From contig CAYGMG010000066.1 of the NCBI GenBank assembly GCA_964350895.1, positions 1 to 19,324 on the forward strand: DNA of 19,324 nucleotides, in the 5' to 3' direction. The translations under genes and the position numbers were made by a program. The DNA is from Pseudomarimonas sp964350895. Its GTDB lineage: Bacteria > Pseudomonadota > Gammaproteobacteria > Xanthomonadales > Xanthomonadaceae. The notes below the pieces were generated by a model, which saw nothing but the letters and a program-made list of their open reading frames with translations, was not told the origin of the DNA and searched no databases. The stretch's first letter is position 1, and each line of letters begins with the position of its first letter. Below, piece after piece: positions 1-8,436 of the stretch.

Positions 1-1809
1 GTGCTGCGCGTAGGGCAGCTCGCGCGGCTCGCCCAGCAGGGCAAGGCGCAGGGCCAGCGGGTCCTTGCCCGCGGCATGGGCGACCTCGTCAAGAAAGCTC
101 TGCACGGCAAAGGCGTTGGCGGTATGCGCGGGCGCGCGCCAGGAGCCGCGGGTGACCCCGGAATCGATGGCGAACCACTCCATGCGCACATTGGGCAGAA
201 GGCCAGCGGGGAAGTCGTCCGGGTAGATCTCCGGCTTCCACATGTCCTCGTCGGGCACGCCGGGCCGGCGACCGTACTTCGAGGCGCTGGCCAGGCGGTG
301 CGCATAGCCGGTGACATCGCCCTTGGCATCGAGCGTTGCCAGCAGATGGTGGTGGCCGAAGGGGCGGAAAAAATCGTGGCTGAGTTCGTCCTCGCGGGTC
401 CAGAGCAGCTTGATCGGCTTGCCGGCGGCCTTGGACAGCAGCACCGCCTCGGCGATGAAGTCATTGCTCAGCCGACGACCGAATCCACCGCCGACGCGGG
501 TCATCCTCACCTCGATCTTCTGCCGGTCGATGCCGGTCAGCTGATGGGCGAGACGGCTGGCACCCGCCGGCTGCTGCATCGGCGCGATGATGGTGACCCT
601 GTCCGCCTCGACATGCACGCAGGCGTTCTGCGGCTCCAGCGGGCTGTGCGCGACATACGGCAGGCGGTAGGTTGCTTCGACCACTCTGGACGCTGCCTTG
701 CGTGCGTCGTCGAAGTCACCATCGTCACGGCAGCGCACGCCCTCTCCGCGCAGCAATCGCGCGGCTTGATCATCCAGTTTCGCCGACGACTCGTCGGCAT
801 AACGGCTTGGCTTCCAGCGCACGGTCAGGGCGCGGCGTCCCTTGAGTGCCGACCAGGTGTCGTCGGCCAGCACCGCAACGCCCGGCGCGAGGTTGGCGGT
901 GACCGGCTCGCCGGACGCCGGTCCGGGCAAGGCGAGCACCTGGCGCACGCCGGGAATCTTCAGCGCAGCCTCGGCATCGAAGCTTGCCAGCTCGCCCTGC
1001 AGGGTCGGACAGCGTTCGATGACCGCGACCAGGGCTCCGGGCAGGCTGGCATCGATGCCATAGCCGGCGGTGCCGGTGACGATCGCCTCGGCGTCGACCA
1101 TGCGCTGCGGCTTGCCGACAATCTTCCACGCCGCCGGCGATTTCAGCGGCAGATCGCCCTCGGGCGGCACAAGCTTGGCTGCCTCGGCGACCAGTTCGGC
1201 GTAGGCAAGGCTGCGGCCGTCCGGGTGCAGCACTTTGCCTGCCTCGGTGCGCAACGTCGCAGGCTCGACCAGCCAGCGCTTGGCCGCAGCCGCAACAAGC
1301 AGCCAGCGCGCCTTGGCCCCGACCTGGCGCAGGTCGGCCCACGCCATCGGAATGCTGGTGCTCCCGCCGGCACCCTGCGGGCCATATTTCCAGGTCAGAC
1401 CGCTGCCATCGGCCGCGGCAACCAGGCCAAGCGGCAGCTGCTCAACGCGCACCCTGGACCAATCGACATCCAGCTCCTCGGCAATCAGCATCGGCAGCGC
1501 GGTGCTGACGCCCTGTCCGATCTCCGGACAGCGCGCGCCGATCACCGAGCTGCCGTCCGTCTCGATGCGCACGAACAGGCCGATCTCGCCGCCAGCCGCG
1601 CCAGCCTCGGGCGAGCCAGCGGCGGCATCCGCCGCGTCGGCGAAACGCCATTCGCATAGCAGGGCGCCGCCGGAGACCAGGGCCAAGCGCAGGAATCCGC
1701 GCCGGTCCAATGCTGCTGGCTCCCTGCCCTGCGGAGCAACGGCCACGCTGTCGCTGGATCGGCGGACAAGCAGGCGCGGCCTGAAATCCTCATCTCCAAG
1801 CGCGCTCAT
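1..1809 (-). CDS. Molybdopterin-binding subunit, isoquinoline 1-oxidoreductase beta-like (IorB family), C-terminus outside window
   Basis: This is the large catalytic subunit of a periplasmic xanthine-dehydrogenase-family hydroxylase. Members bind molybdopterin cytosine dinucleotide and oxidise N-heterocycles or aldehydes. The frame is open for 603 codons and leaves the window at the left edge; family members are usually 700-760 residues, so about 100-150 are missing, including the region expected to hold the active-site glutamate. A twin-arginine signal (RRGFLR, residues 36-41, then a hydrophobic stretch ending ADA) indicates folded export by Tat. The glycine-rich VGGGFGRR near residue 438 and GSWRAP near 552 are cofactor-domain hallmarks. 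The ATG overlaps the stop of the upstream [2Fe-2S] gene in an ATGA, and AGGAG lies 8 nt before it, so the two subunits are translationally coupled. The substrate cannot be read from sequence. An XdhC-type maturation factor often follows in such operons, but that would be off the edge. Confidence 0.9.
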   Translation of the reverse strand, partial: MSALGDEDFRPRLLVRRSSDSVAVAPQGREPAALDRRGFLRLALVSGGALLCEWRFADAADAAAGSPEAGAAGGEIGLFVRIETDGSSVIGARCPEIGQGVSTALPMLIAEELDVDWSRVRVEQLPLGLVAAADGSGLTWKYGPQGAGGSTSIPMAWADLRQVGAKARWLLVAAAAKRWLVEPATLRTEAGKVLHPDGRSLAYAELVAEAAKLVPPEGDLPLKSPAAWKIVGKPQRMVDAEAIVTGTAGYGIDASLPGALVAVIERCPTLQGELASFDAEAALKIPGVRQVLALPGPASGEPVTANLAPGVAVLADDTWSALKGRRALTVRWKPSRYADESSAKLDDQAARLLRGEGVRCRDDGDFDDARKAASRVVEATYRLPYVAHSPLEPQNACVHVEADRVTIIAPMQQPAGASRLAHQLTGIDRQKIEVRMTRVGGGFGRRLSNDFIAEAVLLSKAAGKPIKLLWTREDELSHDFFRPFGHHHLLATLDAKGDVTGYAHRLASASKYGRRPGVPDEDMWKPEIYPDDFPAGLLPNVRMEWFAIDSGVTRGSWRAPAHTANAFAVQSFLDEVAHAAGKDPLALRLALLGEPRELPYAQH

Positions 1810-2267
1810 GCCGAGGTCTCCTGGCGCAACAGCACGGCGGCTCGCTTAACTGCCGCGCGGATCCGTGGATAGGTACCGCAGCGGCACAGGTTGGACAGCG
1901 CGCTGATCGCCTCGTCGTCAGGCTCGGGGTTGGCCGCCAGCAGCTCGGCGGCGGCCATGATCTGTCCAGCCTGGCAGTAGCCACACTGCGCAACATCCAG
2001 TTCCACCCAGGCCCGCTGCAGTGCATGCAGGCCGCTCGCGCCGAGTCCTTCGATGGTGGTCACCTCGCGCCCCGCGATCGCGGCCAGCGGCAGCACGCAG
2101 GCGCGTGCGGCCTTGCCGTCAACATGCACCGTACAAGCACCGCAGGCGCCGATTCCGCAGCCGAATTTGCTCCCGGTGAGGCCCGCGTGGTCACGCAGGT
2201 ACCAAAGCAAGGGCATCTGCGGATCACCGTCGAACTGTTGGGACTGGCCATTGATAAGCAAACGCAT
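1806..2267 (-). CDS. [2Fe-2S] subunit, isoquinoline 1-oxidoreductase alpha-like (IorA family)
   Basis: This is the small electron-transfer subunit of the molybdenum hydroxylase encoded immediately downstream. The 153-residue length is typical. An N-terminal plant-type ferredoxin fold carries cysteines in GCGIGACGACTVHVDG and a fourth in RACVLP. A C-terminal four-helix domain carries CGYCQAG and CRCGTY for the second [2Fe-2S] cluster. The protein has no signal peptide, so it is presumably carried out by the Tat signal of its partner; this is inferred from the family. The frame is open to position 2396, but the family starts at MRLLING, which also has GGAGG 8 nt upstream (2276-2280 on the complementary strand), so I chose 2267. 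It overlaps the large-subunit gene by 4 bp and is the first gene of the pair. Confidence 0.93.
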   Translation of the reverse strand: MRLLINGQSQQFDGDPQMPLLWYLRDHAGLTGSKFGCGIGACGACTVHVDGKAARACVLPLAAIAGREVTTIEGLGASGLHALQRAWVELDVAQCGYCQAGQIMAAAELLAANPEPDDEAISALSNLCRCGTYPRIRAAVKRAAVLLRQETSA

Positions 2268-2440
2268 GCTGCGAACCTCCGCTGCGGGACGTGCACATCC
2301 TAGTCGCGGATGGCGACGAGCCCCCTGCCGGAAGTGACCCCTAAACACACGGATCGGGTGGAGCGAGCCGGCTGCGGGTCGGGCCGTGCGCAGCAACTGG
2401 CCCTGGCTCGACCTGGCGCGGTGATCGCCACCGACTGCGC

Positions 2441-3715
2441 TCAGACGAGGCCGGCGCGCTCCGCATCCGCAGGCCGCCCGGACATCGATGAGCCGACCTC
2501 CGGCGCCACGTCGGGTGCCGCTGAAGCGCTGTCCAGAACAACCCGATCGCGCCCCTCGCGCTTGGCGCGGTAGAGCGCGTCGTCCGCGCGCAGCACGGTC
2601 TGCGCAAGCGTCTCGCCGGGCTGCTGCACGGCCAAGCCGACGCTGACCGTATAGCTCAGGTGCAGTCCGGTCTCGGCGCGCGGCGCGCTGTTGAGGACCG
2701 CCTTGCGGATCCGTTCGCCGCAGGCCAGGGCGATGGCCTCGCCAACGCCAGGCAGGACGACCAGGAACTCCTCACCGCCCATTCGCGCCAGCAGATCTCC
2801 GGGCCCGGTCGCGCTGCGCAGGGCCTGGGCCAGGTCCTGCAGCACCCGGTCGCCCGCGGCGTGGCCATGGCGGTCATTGATCGCCTTGAAGCGATCGATA
2901 TCCAGCGCGATCACGCTCAGTGCCCGGTCGGCGGCGGGATCGAACAATCCGCGCGACTGCACCGCAGCAAAGAACCCACGCCGGTTGGGCAGCCCGGTCA
3001 GCCAGTCGAGCATGGCAAGGTCGGCGTTGCGCGCGGCCAGCAGGGCGAACTGCAGGGCAAGGCAGCCAACCGCCAGGGCCAGCATGAAGAGCAGGGACGA
3101 CACGCTGAACAGGGTCCGGTGGTAGTCGGGACTCAGGCGCGCGGTGGTCGGCAAAAGACCGACGATACTGCCGTAGGACCAGACAAAGACGATCAGGTAG
3201 GCGATCACCACATAGCGCAGGCGACGGTAGATCAGGCTGATCTCGGGACGCTGGATGGTGCCGAGATGGGCGAACAGGCAGGCCAGGAAAAAGGCCTGGG
3301 TCGCCGCCGCCGCCAGCACCCGGTAGCGCGCGTTGGGCAGCAGGAACTCCCACAGCAGCAGCGCCAGCAGCGGCGCGCCGATCAGGATGGCGAGGACCCA
3401 GCGCCGCGCCGGCTGGCCGCCGAAGGACCAGAAGCCAAGCAACAGGCAGATCGATGAGGCCGCCAGGCTCAGATGGTTGATCAGGGTGGTCGGTGTCTCC
3501 CAGCTCGGCGGCACCTGGACCGCGAACACCGCCAGCGACAGTCCGTTGAGAAGGAACCCAGCCGCCCACCAGCGCGCACCCAGCGCCTGCTCATGCCGAC
3601 TGCCAAGGAACAGCAGCAGCCCTCCTAGCATGACCTGCACGATCCCGCGGCCAAGCGCCAGGGTCGGGATATCAAGCGGCAGAATGACGATTTCATTCAC
3701 AGCAGACAGTTCCAC
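2441..3715 (-). CDS. Membrane diguanylate cyclase (7 TM + GGDEF)
   Basis: This protein probably synthesises c-di-GMP from two GTP at the inner membrane. Of its 424 residues, about the first 230 form seven hydrophobic helices (roughly 19-38, 48-67, 77-97, 104-124, 133-152, 167-188, 202-226). I cannot assign this sensor region to a named family. The GGDEF domain begins at DWLTGLPNRRGF (237-248) and contains DIDRFKAINDRHGHAAGD. Its active-site signature is GGEEF (313-317), a variant normally compatible with catalysis. The RxxD inhibitory site expected five residues before the signature reads GPGD, so product inhibition at that site is probably absent. The listed start is GTG with no clear ribosome site; an in-frame GTG at 3700, with a GGAA about 10 nt upstream, is an alternative. 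The gene lies alone between two gaps, and the last 30 residues are low-complexity. Confidence 0.92.
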   Translation of the reverse strand: MELSAVNEIVILPLDIPTLALGRGIVQVMLGGLLLFLGSRHEQALGARWWAAGFLLNGLSLAVFAVQVPPSWETPTTLINHLSLAASSICLLLGFWSFGGQPARRWVLAILIGAPLLALLLWEFLLPNARYRVLAAAATQAFFLACLFAHLGTIQRPEISLIYRRLRYVVIAYLIVFVWSYGSIVGLLPTTARLSPDYHRTLFSVSSLLFMLALAVGCLALQFALLAARNADLAMLDWLTGLPNRRGFFAAVQSRGLFDPAADRALSVIALDIDRFKAINDRHGHAAGDRVLQDLAQALRSATGPGDLLARMGGEEFLVVLPGVGEAIALACGERIRKAVLNSAPRAETGLHLSYTVSVGLAVQQPGETLAQTVLRADDALYRAKREGRDRVVLDSASAAPDVAPEVGSSMSGRPADAERAGLV

Positions 3716-4127
3716 CGCATGAGCGAGCGACCGACGGACACGGCACTATGCCAGCAGCGCCATCGGCCTGCAGCACCGCCATCGGCAATCGGCCGCTGTT
3801 TGCGGGCTGGGCGGGAGGCGAATCTGGGCCCGTTGCTCGCATTCGCCTCCATCCTTCAGATGGGCCGGCTTGCTGTGGGAGCGGGCTTGCCCGCGACCGC
3901 AGAGACTAACTAGCTGCAGTCCCTGGTGGGTCGGTGACGCTTCGGACGCGGGCAAGCCCGCTCAGGGAATGGGTCGCGTCGCTTCGGGACCTGGACGGAT
4001 GCGAACTGGGCGTCCGAAGCCGCGTTTATGGCCGGTCATTGTTCCGTGCGGATGGGGGTGAGCGGTGACGAGTGGCGGAGCTGTCCCTACCCCGACTCGC
4101 ACGCATCGCCATCGCGATGCGCGCCGC
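3716..4127. other. Intergenic gap with a REP-like palindrome
   Basis: This 412-bp stretch separates the diguanylate cyclase promoter side from the 3' end of the DUF3857/transglutaminase gene. Apart from the inverted pair at 3879-3963 I see no conserved protein, RNA or promoter. The short open frames here have no recognisable content. Confidence 0.6.
3879..3963. repeat. REP-like inverted repeat pair
   Basis: The left arm GAGCGGGCTTGCCCGCG (3879-3895) and right arm CGCGGGCAAGCCCGCTC (3947-3963) are perfect 17-bp reverse complements separated by 51 bp. Each arm also contains its own small palindrome, CGGGC/GCCCG. The left arm is preceded by TGTGGGA. The sequence closely resembles the REP elements known from Pseudomonas and related Gammaproteobacteria, where head-to-head pairs lie in intergenic DNA. 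It could act as a bidirectional transcript-end or mRNA-stabilising hairpin. Confidence 0.8.
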
Positions 4128-6785
4128 CTATCCTCGCAGCGGCGCGGAGCCGCTGAGCGCGGCGTCTCGTGCCTCCAAGTCCTGCGAGCGACCGTTGCGA
4201 CGTACAACGAAGGTCTGCTTCACTCGCTTGGACTCGACAAAGTAGGCGGCCCAGATCGCCGAAACCAGAATCGTGCCGAACATCGCGGGCAGCACGCTGG
4301 CGTCCTCGCGCAGCTCCTTGGGACCGATGGCGAGGGTCAGAACGCCGATCGTCGATTGCATCAGCACATCGAAGCCGAGCATGGCCAGGTAAACCCGCGG
4401 TGCACTGCTGCGGCGCTTCAGAAAGAGCGCGAGGAGCAGGCAGCAGACCACGCCCTGGATCAGGACGTGGCTGAGCTCCAGCAGCAGCAAGGGTGCCCAC
4501 ATCGGGTGATAGCTTTCGCCGCCCACCTGGGTCAGCTCCGTCCAGGTTGGCATGGCGAAGGCATCGGCCATGGTCCACAGCAAGACCAGCACCGCCAAGG
4601 GAGCCAGCATCAGGCCGAGAGTCGGCAGGATCAGCCAGCCGCCGAGGCCGACCAGCCGCGGCTCGGCAACAGCCACCGTCGCAGCAGGCGGATCGTAGCG
4701 CCACAGGCTGCGCGCCAATGCCGTCGCGCCACCGACGATGAACAAGGCGATCAGGGCCACCAGCCAGTTGAAGTCGCGCTCGAAGGAAAAATCTGCCACC
4801 GCCGCCGGGGTGTAGGAGAACTCGAAGCCCACTTCATCGCGCGCCTTGCGCAGGTTGGCGTCGTACGCCGCGACCTGGTCTGCGGCGATCTCGTGCGAGC
4901 GGCTCTGCAGCCGCCCGACAAGGGTCACTTCGGTGCGCGCCGCGTTCACTTCCACCCGGCGATCGAAACGGAAATGCGGATCTTCCACCGTGACCGTATC
5001 GGCCTCCACGGTCCAGTCTTCCGGCAACCTGATCCGCGTGCTCGCTTCGAAATCGCGCGGATGGACCTGCCACAAGGGCGCGCTACGCTCGACCTGCTGC
5101 GGTAGATCAAGCATCGACAGCAGGTCCGGCTCGGAGATCGAAGCAACCCGCCGCTGGCTGGCCTCGTCCTCGACCCAGAAGTTCGCGAGCTGATAGTGCT
5201 CGATCACCTGCAGGGTATTGCGTTCCGGGTCGTCCACCACCTCAAGCGGGGCCGCGCTGGCCAGGCCCGGATAGTAGAGAGCGTAGTAGTCGAGATAGCT
5301 TTTCTGCGTCTGTTCCCGGCTTTCCGCGGCGAATCCTTCCCTTGCTCGCTCCGCTGCGCCGCCCTCGTAGAGGGTGCGGACAACGATCTGCGCCGGCGCA
5401 TCGAAACCAGCACGGTTGTCCATGTCGAATTCGAGGCGGGTGCGCTCTGGGCGCGCTGCAGGCATCGCCTCCAATTGGTCGACGCCCGGAGCCACTACCA
5501 GGGCCATGCCGAAGTCGGGTTGAAACAGGGCATCCAAGGCGGACATCTGGGCCCGCCGCGTGGGATCGACCCAGTACACGCTGCCTCCCACTTCCGCGCG
5601 CACGATCACGTGGTCGAACCAGCCCGGGCTGGGCAGGCGCGCGATCTCGCCGCGCAGCCCGTCGCTGTGCACCAAAGCCGCCTGGGCCGGAATGTCCATC
5701 TTGCGCAGCAGGGCAAGCAGCAGTCGGGTTTTGTCCTTGCAATCGCCGAAACGTCGCTCCAGCACGGTCTCAGGCGCGCTGGGGGCATGCGAGCCCTCGC
5801 CCATCTCCAGACCCAGGTAGCGGATATCGCCCTGCACAAAGCGCAGCGCCGCGAGGAAGCGCTGCCCGGGATCGGCGTGGCCCTCGGTCAGGGCAAGGGC
5901 AAGATCGGCCACCGGGCCCGAAGCCGAGTCGTCTGTCGCAAACAGGGGCACGGCCCAGCTCGCCACGCTGGCCCAATCCTGGTAGCCGCTCCGCTCCAGA
6001 CGAGGCCAGCCATCCCACCACTGCGGAACGTTGTCGTCGCGCAGCAGTGCGGGTACTTGCGTCTCGATGAGCGACCACTCGCTGATCCCGCCAAGGCTGC
6101 TGGAAGGCACCGCCGTCTCCAGCTGGCGCGAAGCCACCCGCACCGTTGAGCTCGATGGCAGCATCAGGCGCGCCGACATCTTCACCAGCGGTTCCGACCA
6201 GCGCAGCGACAGCGATCCCCATTGACGCCCGGCAAAGACTGGATTCACGCCCTCCAGGGTGTAGGCGTAGTCCAGCACATCACCGACCCGAAGATCGCGG
6301 ACCAGCACCGACAGGCTGAGCGCGCCATTGAGTATCCGCGACTCCAGCTCGGGCTCGCGCTGCAGAACGCGCAGTTCGAGCGAATCCGAGCGCGGCTGCC
6401 AGATTCCGTCTCGCAGCACGCGGAAATGATGCAGGACCAGACGCTCATAGGCCGGATCGAAGGAGAACTCGAGATTGGACACGTGATCCAGACCGTTCTC
6501 GTTGATCACCCGCACCACCAGCCGACGAAAGTCCGCGGCGGGATGCTCGGCCTGATTGACCTGGCGATCGAACAGCAGCCACTCCGCGCCATTGGACAGG
6601 GTGTCCGGCGGCGAACGGTGATCGACGTCGACCGACTGCGGCTTGACCCAGGGCGGGATTTCCCGCGCGGCCACGCCTGAATCCCTTACTGCTGCAGGCA
6701 GATCCAGCGTTTGTGCGTGGGAGTCAGCACACATCACCCAGGCAAGAACATTCAGGGCAATCAGGCAGCGAATCAGCATCGTCAT
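4128..6785 (-). CDS. Exported DUF3857 / transglutaminase-like / DUF2569 membrane protein
   Basis: This 885-residue protein has a DUF3857 domain, a transglutaminase-like core and a C-terminal multi-helix membrane region. The start MTMLIR follows an AGG 8 nt upstream and opens a signal peptide ending near HAQ; the frame continues upstream to 7547 without family-like sequence. A papain-like triad is visible: Cys349 in FGDCKDKTRLL, His392 in WFDHVIV and Asp407 in WVDPTRR. Transmembrane helices follow from about residue 671 (FNWLVALIALFIVGG). The part from LGGWLILPTLG (about 711) to the end has four more helices and fits DUF2569. The catalytic part should face the periplasm. Bacterial members are mostly uncharacterised; protease or amidase activity is possible, so I do not name a substrate. 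It lies 226 bp downstream of the DUF3291 gene on the same strand. Confidence 0.88.
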   Translation of the reverse strand: MTMLIRCLIALNVLAWVMCADSHAQTLDLPAAVRDSGVAAREIPPWVKPQSVDVDHRSPPDTLSNGAEWLLFDRQVNQAEHPAADFRRLVVRVINENGLDHVSNLEFSFDPAYERLVLHHFRVLRDGIWQPRSDSLELRVLQREPELESRILNGALSLSVLVRDLRVGDVLDYAYTLEGVNPVFAGRQWGSLSLRWSEPLVKMSARLMLPSSSTVRVASRQLETAVPSSSLGGISEWSLIETQVPALLRDDNVPQWWDGWPRLERSGYQDWASVASWAVPLFATDDSASGPVADLALALTEGHADPGQRFLAALRFVQGDIRYLGLEMGEGSHAPSAPETVLERRFGDCKDKTRLLLALLRKMDIPAQAALVHSDGLRGEIARLPSPGWFDHVIVRAEVGGSVYWVDPTRRAQMSALDALFQPDFGMALVVAPGVDQLEAMPAARPERTRLEFDMDNRAGFDAPAQIVVRTLYEGGAAERAREGFAAESREQTQKSYLDYYALYYPGLASAAPLEVVDDPERNTLQVIEHYQLANFWVEDEASQRRVASISEPDLLSMLDLPQQVERSAPLWQVHPRDFEASTRIRLPEDWTVEADTVTVEDPHFRFDRRVEVNAARTEVTLVGRLQSRSHEIAADQVAAYDANLRKARDEVGFEFSYTPAAVADFSFERDFNWLVALIALFIVGGATALARSLWRYDPPAATVAVAEPRLVGLGGWLILPTLGLMLAPLAVLVLLWTMADAFAMPTWTELTQVGGESYHPMWAPLLLLELSHVLIQGVVCCLLLALFLKRRSSAPRVYLAMLGFDVLMQSTIGVLTLAIGPKELREDASVLPAMFGTILVSAIWAAYFVESKRVKQTFVVRRNGRSQDLEARDAALSGSAPLRG

Positions 6786-7011
6786 CGGCACAACCTGGCA
6801 TTCAGGGCAGTCGGCGGCGCGCGATTGTGGCATCGCTTTGCGAAGGATCCCAGCGCAGGGCGCCGAGCCAGGAGTTCGGCCCGGCAGTGAGGCTGCCTGT
6901 TCAGGCATGGGATGCGCTGCCGGCATCCGGACCCGGCGCAGACGGCCCTCGCTTCTCTCCCCGCGTGCGGCCCCATCGCCGCGCTGGGGCTCCGGCGGGC
7001 AAAGGCTAAGG

Positions 7012-7461
7012 CTAAGACTGCGGCGGCGGTTGCGCGCTGCGGAATCCGAAGGCCAAGGGTCCTGGGCCATCGCGACGCAGGCGCTGCAGTCGATCCGCGG
7101 CCTCGGCAAGGTCCGGAGCATGGCCTGTGGGCACCCACCACAGCGCGACATGCGCCTCGGACATCTTGCTGAACCACTCCTCGCGGCGACGCATGATCTG
7201 TACGTGATCGGTCTGGAACATGAACTGGCGCAGGGCGTCGAGATCTCGCCAGACCGACATGTTGACCACGATGTCCTCGCCGAAAGGCCGCAGACCGGTA
7301 GCGTCGCCGGACTCGTCCTTGAGCCTCCAGACGAAGCCATCCTGCGCCTCGGCCAGCGCATTGATCCGCTCCAGGTTATTGACGAAGTCCGCCATCTGCG
7401 GCGAGTCGAGCGGCGCCAGCATCCGCGCGATGTTGAGCTGGGCCAGCTGGTAGTCCGGCAT
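7012..7461 (-). CDS. DUF3291 domain protein
   Basis: This 149-residue cytoplasmic protein opens with MPDYQLAQLNIARMLAPLD and contains WRLKDESGDATGLRPFGEDIVVNMSVW and FMFQTDHVQIMRRREEWF, which fit the DUF3291 family of small dimeric alpha/beta-barrel (ABM-like) proteins. Its biochemical role is unknown. I placed the start at the family-typical MPDYQ although the ribosome site is weak. The same frame stays open to 7680 and into the MITE-like element at 7581-7748; an ATG at 7494 has AGGA directly against it, which is too close. The last 20 residues (AFGFRSAQPPPQS) are a non-conserved tail. It is divergent from yjdM. Confidence 0.82.
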   Translation of the reverse strand: MPDYQLAQLNIARMLAPLDSPQMADFVNNLERINALAEAQDGFVWRLKDESGDATGLRPFGEDIVVNMSVWRDLDALRQFMFQTDHVQIMRRREEWFSKMSEAHVALWWVPTGHAPDLAEAADRLQRLRRDGPGPLAFGFRSAQPPPQS

Positions 7462-7580
7462 CGGATTGAGTCCGCAGGTGGCCAATCGCCACATTCCTGA
7501 CTTGGGGCCATGCCAGCGCGCTTCAAGCGCCGCCCGGGCGGCGGCACGACGCGGCAACCGCGCCTGGCGATCCGCCACTG

Positions 7581-7748
7581 CTAGTGGACTGTAACGGATG
7601 AAGCGGTAGAGGGATCGCGCCGGCATGGTCGCGATGGACGCCGTGCCGGAGCGAGGCCAATAGCCGTAGCTATTGGCCAAGTGAGGCGCAAGTCCAGCGC
7701 GGCCAGACCGAGCGAGCCGCTATCGATTTGTCCGTTACAGTCCACTAG
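7581..7748. mobile_element. MITE-like element family A, copy 1 (168 bp)
   Basis: This short non-coding element begins and ends with CTAG. The perfect terminal inverted repeat is CTAGTGGACTGTAACGGA, read inward from both ends. In the centre a perfect 10-bp stem, GGCCAATAGC/GCTATTGGCC with loop CGTA (7655-7678), makes it strongly hairpin-forming. A second 168-bp copy at 8433-8600 differs at 10 positions. A CTAG target with TA duplication fits IS630/Tc1-mariner mobilisation, so I read it as a non-autonomous derivative acted on in trans. It fills half of the 322-bp gap between divergent DUF3291 and yjdM and ends 35 bp before the yjdM ATG. Confidence 0.85.
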
Positions 7749-7783
7749 AATCCGCGCCCCGCACGCCGAGCAGCGCGAACGCC

Positions 7784-8125
7784 ATGTCCAGCCTCCCGCC
7801 CTGCCCGCTTTGCGGATCTGCCTACAGCTACGAAGAGGGCTCGCAGCTGATCTGTCCGGAATGCTTCCACGAATGGTCGCCGGGCGCAGCGGAAGCCAAC
7901 GAAGGCGGTGACCGCGAGATACGCGACGCCGTGGGCAATCGACTCGCAGACGGCGACACCGTCACCGTGATCAAGGACCTCAAGGTGAAGGGCTCGTCCA
8001 GCGTGGTCAAGGTGGGCACGCGGGTAAAGAACATCCGCCTGGTCGACGGCGACCACGACATCGACTGCAAGATCGACGGCATCGGCCCGATGAAGCTCAA
8101 GTCGCAGTTCGTCAGGAAAGCATGA
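7784..8125 (+). CDS. yjdM: YjdM/PhnA-like zinc-ribbon protein
   Basis: At 113 residues this matches the YjdM family (formerly called PhnA; E. coli about 111 residues). The N-terminal zinc ribbon uses Cys7, Cys10, Cys24 and Cys27 (CPLC ... CPEC). The C-terminal SH3-like domain is recognisable from VGNRLADGDTVTVIKDLKVKGSS, KVGTRVKNIRLVDGDHDIDCKIDG and the ending MKLKSQFVRKA. The old link to phosphonoacetate hydrolysis came from a misassigned name, and no enzyme activity is established for the YjdM type. The gene is monocistronic. The ATG follows a MITE-like element closely and has only a poor ribosome site. A TAGAAT hexamer formed at the element's right junction (7746-7751) could be a -10 box, but no good -35 is visible. 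Confidence 0.93.
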   Translation: MSSLPPCPLCGSAYSYEEGSQLICPECFHEWSPGAAEANEGGDREIRDAVGNRLADGDTVTVIKDLKVKGSSSVVKVGTRVKNIRLVDGDHDIDCKIDGIGPMKLKSQFVRKA

Positions 8126-8270
8126 TCTGCTGCCCGAACCTGGCGCGCTTTCGGTTTCCGGCGAAATCCCTGCGGCACAGGCGCTACAACTGCCATCCCG
8201 CGGCGCGCAGGATCCTGTGGTCTGGCGCGGGTTCAGCACGCGTTTCTGCCGCGCAAGCCTGCGCTGCATC

Positions 8271-8436
8271 CTAGGGTCCTGTTCCGGAAGTAGGTCGCAG
8301 AACTCGCTCGGTCTGCGCGGCCGATGCTGCGTTGCTCGTCGTCGCCATAGCGCTGCTATGCCTCCTCCTCGCGCCTTGCCTCGACGACGCATCCGCGTCG
8401 CGACTTCAACAACGTATCTCCGGGACAGGACACTAG
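8271..8436. mobile_element. MITE-like element family B, copy 1 (166 bp)
   Basis: This second palindromic element family is also bounded by CTAG at both ends. The inward-read termini CTAGGGTCCTGTTCCGGA and CTAGTGTCCTGTCCCGGA match at 16 of 18 positions. A CATAGC/GCTATG hairpin lies at the centre (8346-8360). The right half, read on the minus strand, matches 50 of 54 bases at the right edge of the window, so it is repeated and mobile. No coding capacity is visible. The right-hand CTAG is shared with the adjoining family A copy. About 145 bp of featureless DNA separates it from yjdM. Confidence 0.82.

Noticed and set aside
1..1659. Long plus-strand open frame of 552 codons at the left edge
   Set aside because: The opposite strand encodes a clear IorB-type molybdoenzyme subunit over the same bases. 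The plus-strand product shows no family motif and is rich in Arg, Ala and Gly as expected from an antisense shadow.
4065..6680. Several long plus-strand frames opposite the DUF3857/transglutaminase gene
   Set aside because: They have no recognisable domains, while the minus strand has a signal peptide, a catalytic triad and helices.
7784..8125. Phosphonoacetate hydrolase annotation for the PhnA-like gene
   Set aside because: The zinc-ribbon/SH3-like protein of about 110 residues is YjdM; the true phosphonoacetate hydrolase is a larger, unrelated protein.
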